Origin: an uncultured Lachnospiraceae bacterium
Lineage (GTDB): Bacteria > Bacillota_A > Clostridia > Lachnospirales > Lachnospiraceae
Direction: 5' to 3'
Length of the DNA: 21,682 nucleotides
Assembly (NCBI GenBank): GCA_947564305.1
Contig: CANOBT010000097.1
Coordinates: 1-21,682, forward strand
Shown here piece by piece: positions 19,980 to 21,682 of this stretch (its first letter is position 1; the number at the start of each line of letters is the position of its first letter). Both the position numbers and the translations under genes were made by a program. The notes below the pieces were generated by a model. The model saw nothing but the letters and a program-made list of their open reading frames with translations, did not search any database and was not told the origin of the DNA.

Positions 19980-21338
19980 TTACTCCTGAATTGTATACGA
20001 TTCATCCATGATATTGTCAAGTGCGTCATTAAATGTGGGAATTGCGAAACCATGTTTTCCGCATACCAATTCTTCCACTTCTGTCATACCGTCAGAACCA
20101 GATTTTAACTGATACACCTTAATCTGCTCTGCGTTTAACAAATCTTGAGAAGTATACTTTAAATCCTGACATACTTCTACTGCATCTTCCCTTCCTGACA
20201 GACTGATCATATTATTGATATGCTGTAGTATGATATCGCTGTGAGTAGTAACCGTCATGTTTACCCCTGCATTCACCAATTGGCAGATAACCCGTCCCAT
20301 CTTCTGTTGAAGCTGTGGATGCAGGCACATTTCGGGTTCTTCATAGAAGAGTTTTTTTAAATTTTCGTTATGTTTCAATATTAAAATCAATGGGGAAAGT
20401 TCTGTAACAACTGCAGAAACTGCTCTGAGCGGAATGCTGTTTTCTCTTCCTGCCGGAATATACGCTACTTCCTTGTTGGGTAAGGTGCTCATTTCGATAG
20501 TGCCCTCGGCCATGCCGCTTTCCAGATATTGTGTAATCGCATCAAACTCTTTTCGTCCTTTGCTGTCAAAGGTCAGGTCATTCATTACATCCAGGAATTG
20601 GTTAATCGGTCTTGTAAAAGGTGTCGGTTCGCTTCGTTCCATTCCTATGTTAAAGGCTGTATTTCTCCCTACTTTATTGATAATATCTTTTGTAAGCATA
20701 AAACCGGTTCTGGATGCTGGGAGGAAAACGCTGCTGTTAGTCTCACTGCTCTCATCCAGAAGGCCGATTCCTGTCACCAGATTAAAGAGCATACCTATGA
20801 TTGAATATCCATGAGCAACACTTAGCTTTTCCCAACTGGACAGTGGCAAAGTAAATTTATATGCTCCCTCTATATTACTTTGTATTATTACGCAGTCCGT
20901 ATCTACTTCCTGAGTCCTTTTGAAACTTAAAAAGACTTCTTCCAGTCTTTCCAGTTCTATTTCCATCTTTTCAATTTTAATATCCTGAGTATTAAAACTC
21001 CAACTAACCAAATTATTTTTATTATATTTAAGCCCTTCTTGTAAAATAGTCTGCAAGTCCATTGCAATCTCGCCAGCCGAAACTCTATTTACTTTTTCAT
21101 AACAGGTGAACTCTATCTGCTTTTTTAGCCAATCCATTACTGCATACTTTTCTCTCGAATCCGGACTATATCGATAACCAATCAGCCCCTCCACACCGAA
21201 ATTCTGAATCGCCCACAACAACGACATCAAATAACTCTTCCCGCTGTTATTATCTCCCACAAACAACGTAAGAGGAGCTGTCTCTATCTCAGCACTTTTT
21301 ATTTTCCCATATTCTGATACCTTTAACTTCCAGTGCAT
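19980..21338 (-). CDS. AAA family ATPase, OLD/RecF-like, without a TOPRIM domain
   Basis: The 452-residue protein has an ABC-type ATPase head. The Walker A motif is GDNNSGKS (28-35), a signature-like segment RAVSAVVTELSPLIL lies at 305-319, the Walker B motif is KLFYEEPEMCLHP (329-341, with E333/E334), and the switch histidine is H366 in VTTHSD. The region between is long and helical, replacing a coiled coil. OLD nucleases continue into a TOPRIM domain; here only about 85 residues follow the switch, without the E..DxD pattern, so nuclease action would need a partner. The gene right downstream has a PD-(D/E)XK-like motif. Such pairs are typical of phage-defence or abortive-infection systems. 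AAGGTGG stands 11 bases before the ATG. Its promoter is at 21451-21478. Confidence 0.87.
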   Translation of the reverse strand: MHWKLKVSEYGKIKSAEIETAPLTLFVGDNNSGKSYLMSLLWAIQNFGVEGLIGYRYSPDSREKYAVMDWLKKQIEFTCYEKVNRVSAGEIAMDLQTILQEGLKYNKNNLVSWSFNTQDIKIEKMEIELERLEEVFLSFKRTQEVDTDCVIIQSNIEGAYKFTLPLSSWEKLSVAHGYSIIGMLFNLVTGIGLLDESSETNSSVFLPASRTGFMLTKDIINKVGRNTAFNIGMERSEPTPFTRPINQFLDVMNDLTFDSKGRKEFDAITQYLESGMAEGTIEMSTLPNKEVAYIPAGRENSIPLRAVSAVVTELSPLILILKHNENLKKLFYEEPEMCLHPQLQQKMGRVICQLVNAGVNMTVTTHSDIILQHINNMISLSGREDAVEVCQDLKYTSQDLLNAEQIKVYQLKSGSDGMTEVEELVCGKHGFAIPTFNDALDNIMDESYTIQE

Positions 21339-21450
21339 TTTCTACGAACCACCTTCCTTTTGAACTATCGCAAAGCCACACCAGTCACCATATCAATTAT
21401 TTCACAATATTTCTTCAATCTGCTATCAAATCACTTTAGACCTACTGATG

Positions 21451-21478
21451 ATTATATCACAAGACGGAAATATGTAAA
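21451..21478 (-). promoter_or_regulatory. Promoter of the ATPase/nuclease-like pair
   Basis: On the minus strand TTTACA (21478-21473), 16 bases and a perfect TATAAT (21456-21451) with an upstream TG (extended -10) give a start near 21444 and a leader of about 105 bases. The gap 21339-21659 holds this promoter, the divergent promoter and dyad described next, and nothing else I can see. Confidence 0.65.
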
Positions 21479-21532
21479 ATATGCTGTTTTTAAAAAACCT
21501 TGAAAGCATCCCGCATCTTTTTACAAAAATAG

Positions 21533-21561
21533 TTGACAACCACTTTCTTATCGTATATACT
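21533..21561 (+). promoter_or_regulatory. Near-consensus sigma-A promoter facing the right edge
   Basis: TTGACA (21533-21538), a 17-base spacer and TATACT (21556-21561) is the strongest promoter in the window. It is divergent from the ATPase promoter and followed at once by a perfect dyad. Confidence 0.85.
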
Positions 21562-21567
21562 GAGTAT

Positions 21568-21605
21568 GTAATCTAGTTAGTCACTCAACTAACTAACTAG
21601 ATTAC
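21568..21605. promoter_or_regulatory. 13-bp perfect dyad at the transcription start (candidate operator)
   Basis: GTAATCTAGTTAG and CTAACTAGATTAC pair perfectly around 12 bases. A second, offset dyad TAGTTAGT/ACTAACTA (21574-21581 and 21588-21595) lies inside. It begins about seven bases after the -10 box, the place for a TetR or MarR type repressor. There is no T tract, so a terminator is unlikely. Confidence 0.6.
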
Positions 21606-21659
21606 CTAAACATTCTATCACAAATATACCCGTCCGACAGATAAGCGAGGTGATGAGCA

Positions 21660-21682
21660 TTGCATATAAATCCTGACCTGGA
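21660..21682 (+). CDS. Possible 5' end of a gene running off the window
   Basis: GAGGTG is followed seven bases later by TTG, opening a frame (LHINPDL) to the window end. The ATG inside the same ribosome-site region leads to a stop after seven codons, so the TTG is preferred. The strong promoter and dyad upstream support a regulated gene starting here. Only seven codons are visible, so the product cannot be named. Confidence 0.35.

Noticed and set aside
19980..21338. Idea that the ATPase is a full OLD-family nuclease
   Set aside because: No TOPRIM domain motif follows the ATPase head; too few residues remain after the switch histidine.

Overview
The window looks like a chromosome segment of a gut-type anaerobic Clostridia, most likely Lachnospiraceae. 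The evidence is moderate A+T content, strong AGGAGG ribosome sites, frequent TTG/GTG starts, sigma-A type promoters with 16-17 base spacers, a DUF1667-containing glycerol-3-phosphate-oxidase-like operon, and an AAA-ATPase-like/DUF1703 remnant of a kind common in that family. Genus cannot be fixed from the sequence alone. Nearly every gene is on the minus strand; the exceptions are the fragment at the left edge, a toxin-antitoxin pair at 9.7-10.4 kb, and a gene that probably begins at the right edge.

Layout, left to right. 1-250: truncated remnant of a DUF1703-type protein and a bidirectional terminator. 343-2003: thiC with a complete TPP riboswitch unit (promoter, aptamer, terminator). 2065-5269: a YfcE-like metallophosphoesterase, an autoinhibited class III Fic protein and a membrane GGDEF diguanylate cyclase. 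5408-8864: a three-gene flavoprotein operon (GlpA-like dehydrogenase, FAD/NAD oxidoreductase, DUF1667 iron-sulfur protein) whose leader carries a long terminator-like hairpin, suggesting antitermination control. 8896-9525: Nudix hydrolase. 9671-10396: MNT-HEPN (MntA-HepT type) module. 10411-11735: CofE-like gamma-glutamyl ligase. 11825-15989: GNAT acetyltransferase, membrane-anchored DUF2726 protein and a 993-residue hybrid sensor kinase with two receiver domains. 16070-19293: flippase-like membrane protein and radical SAM/SPASM enzyme behind a TetR regulator, with a ~100-base dyad between regulator and enzyme. 19350-21478: AAA ATPase plus a small protein with a PD-(D/E)XK-like motif, a candidate two-gene defence or nuclease system. 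21533-21682: a near-consensus promoter with a 13-bp perfect dyad at its start point, leading off the right edge.

Three things are most worth attention. First, a dispersed ~35-65 base repeat sits immediately upstream of the ribosome site of at least five unrelated genes, always in the same orientation relative to the gene. Second, the ATPase/nuclease-like pair does not match a named defence system I can recall. Third, the TetR, radical SAM and flippase-like cassette could make or move a modified lipid or envelope molecule.
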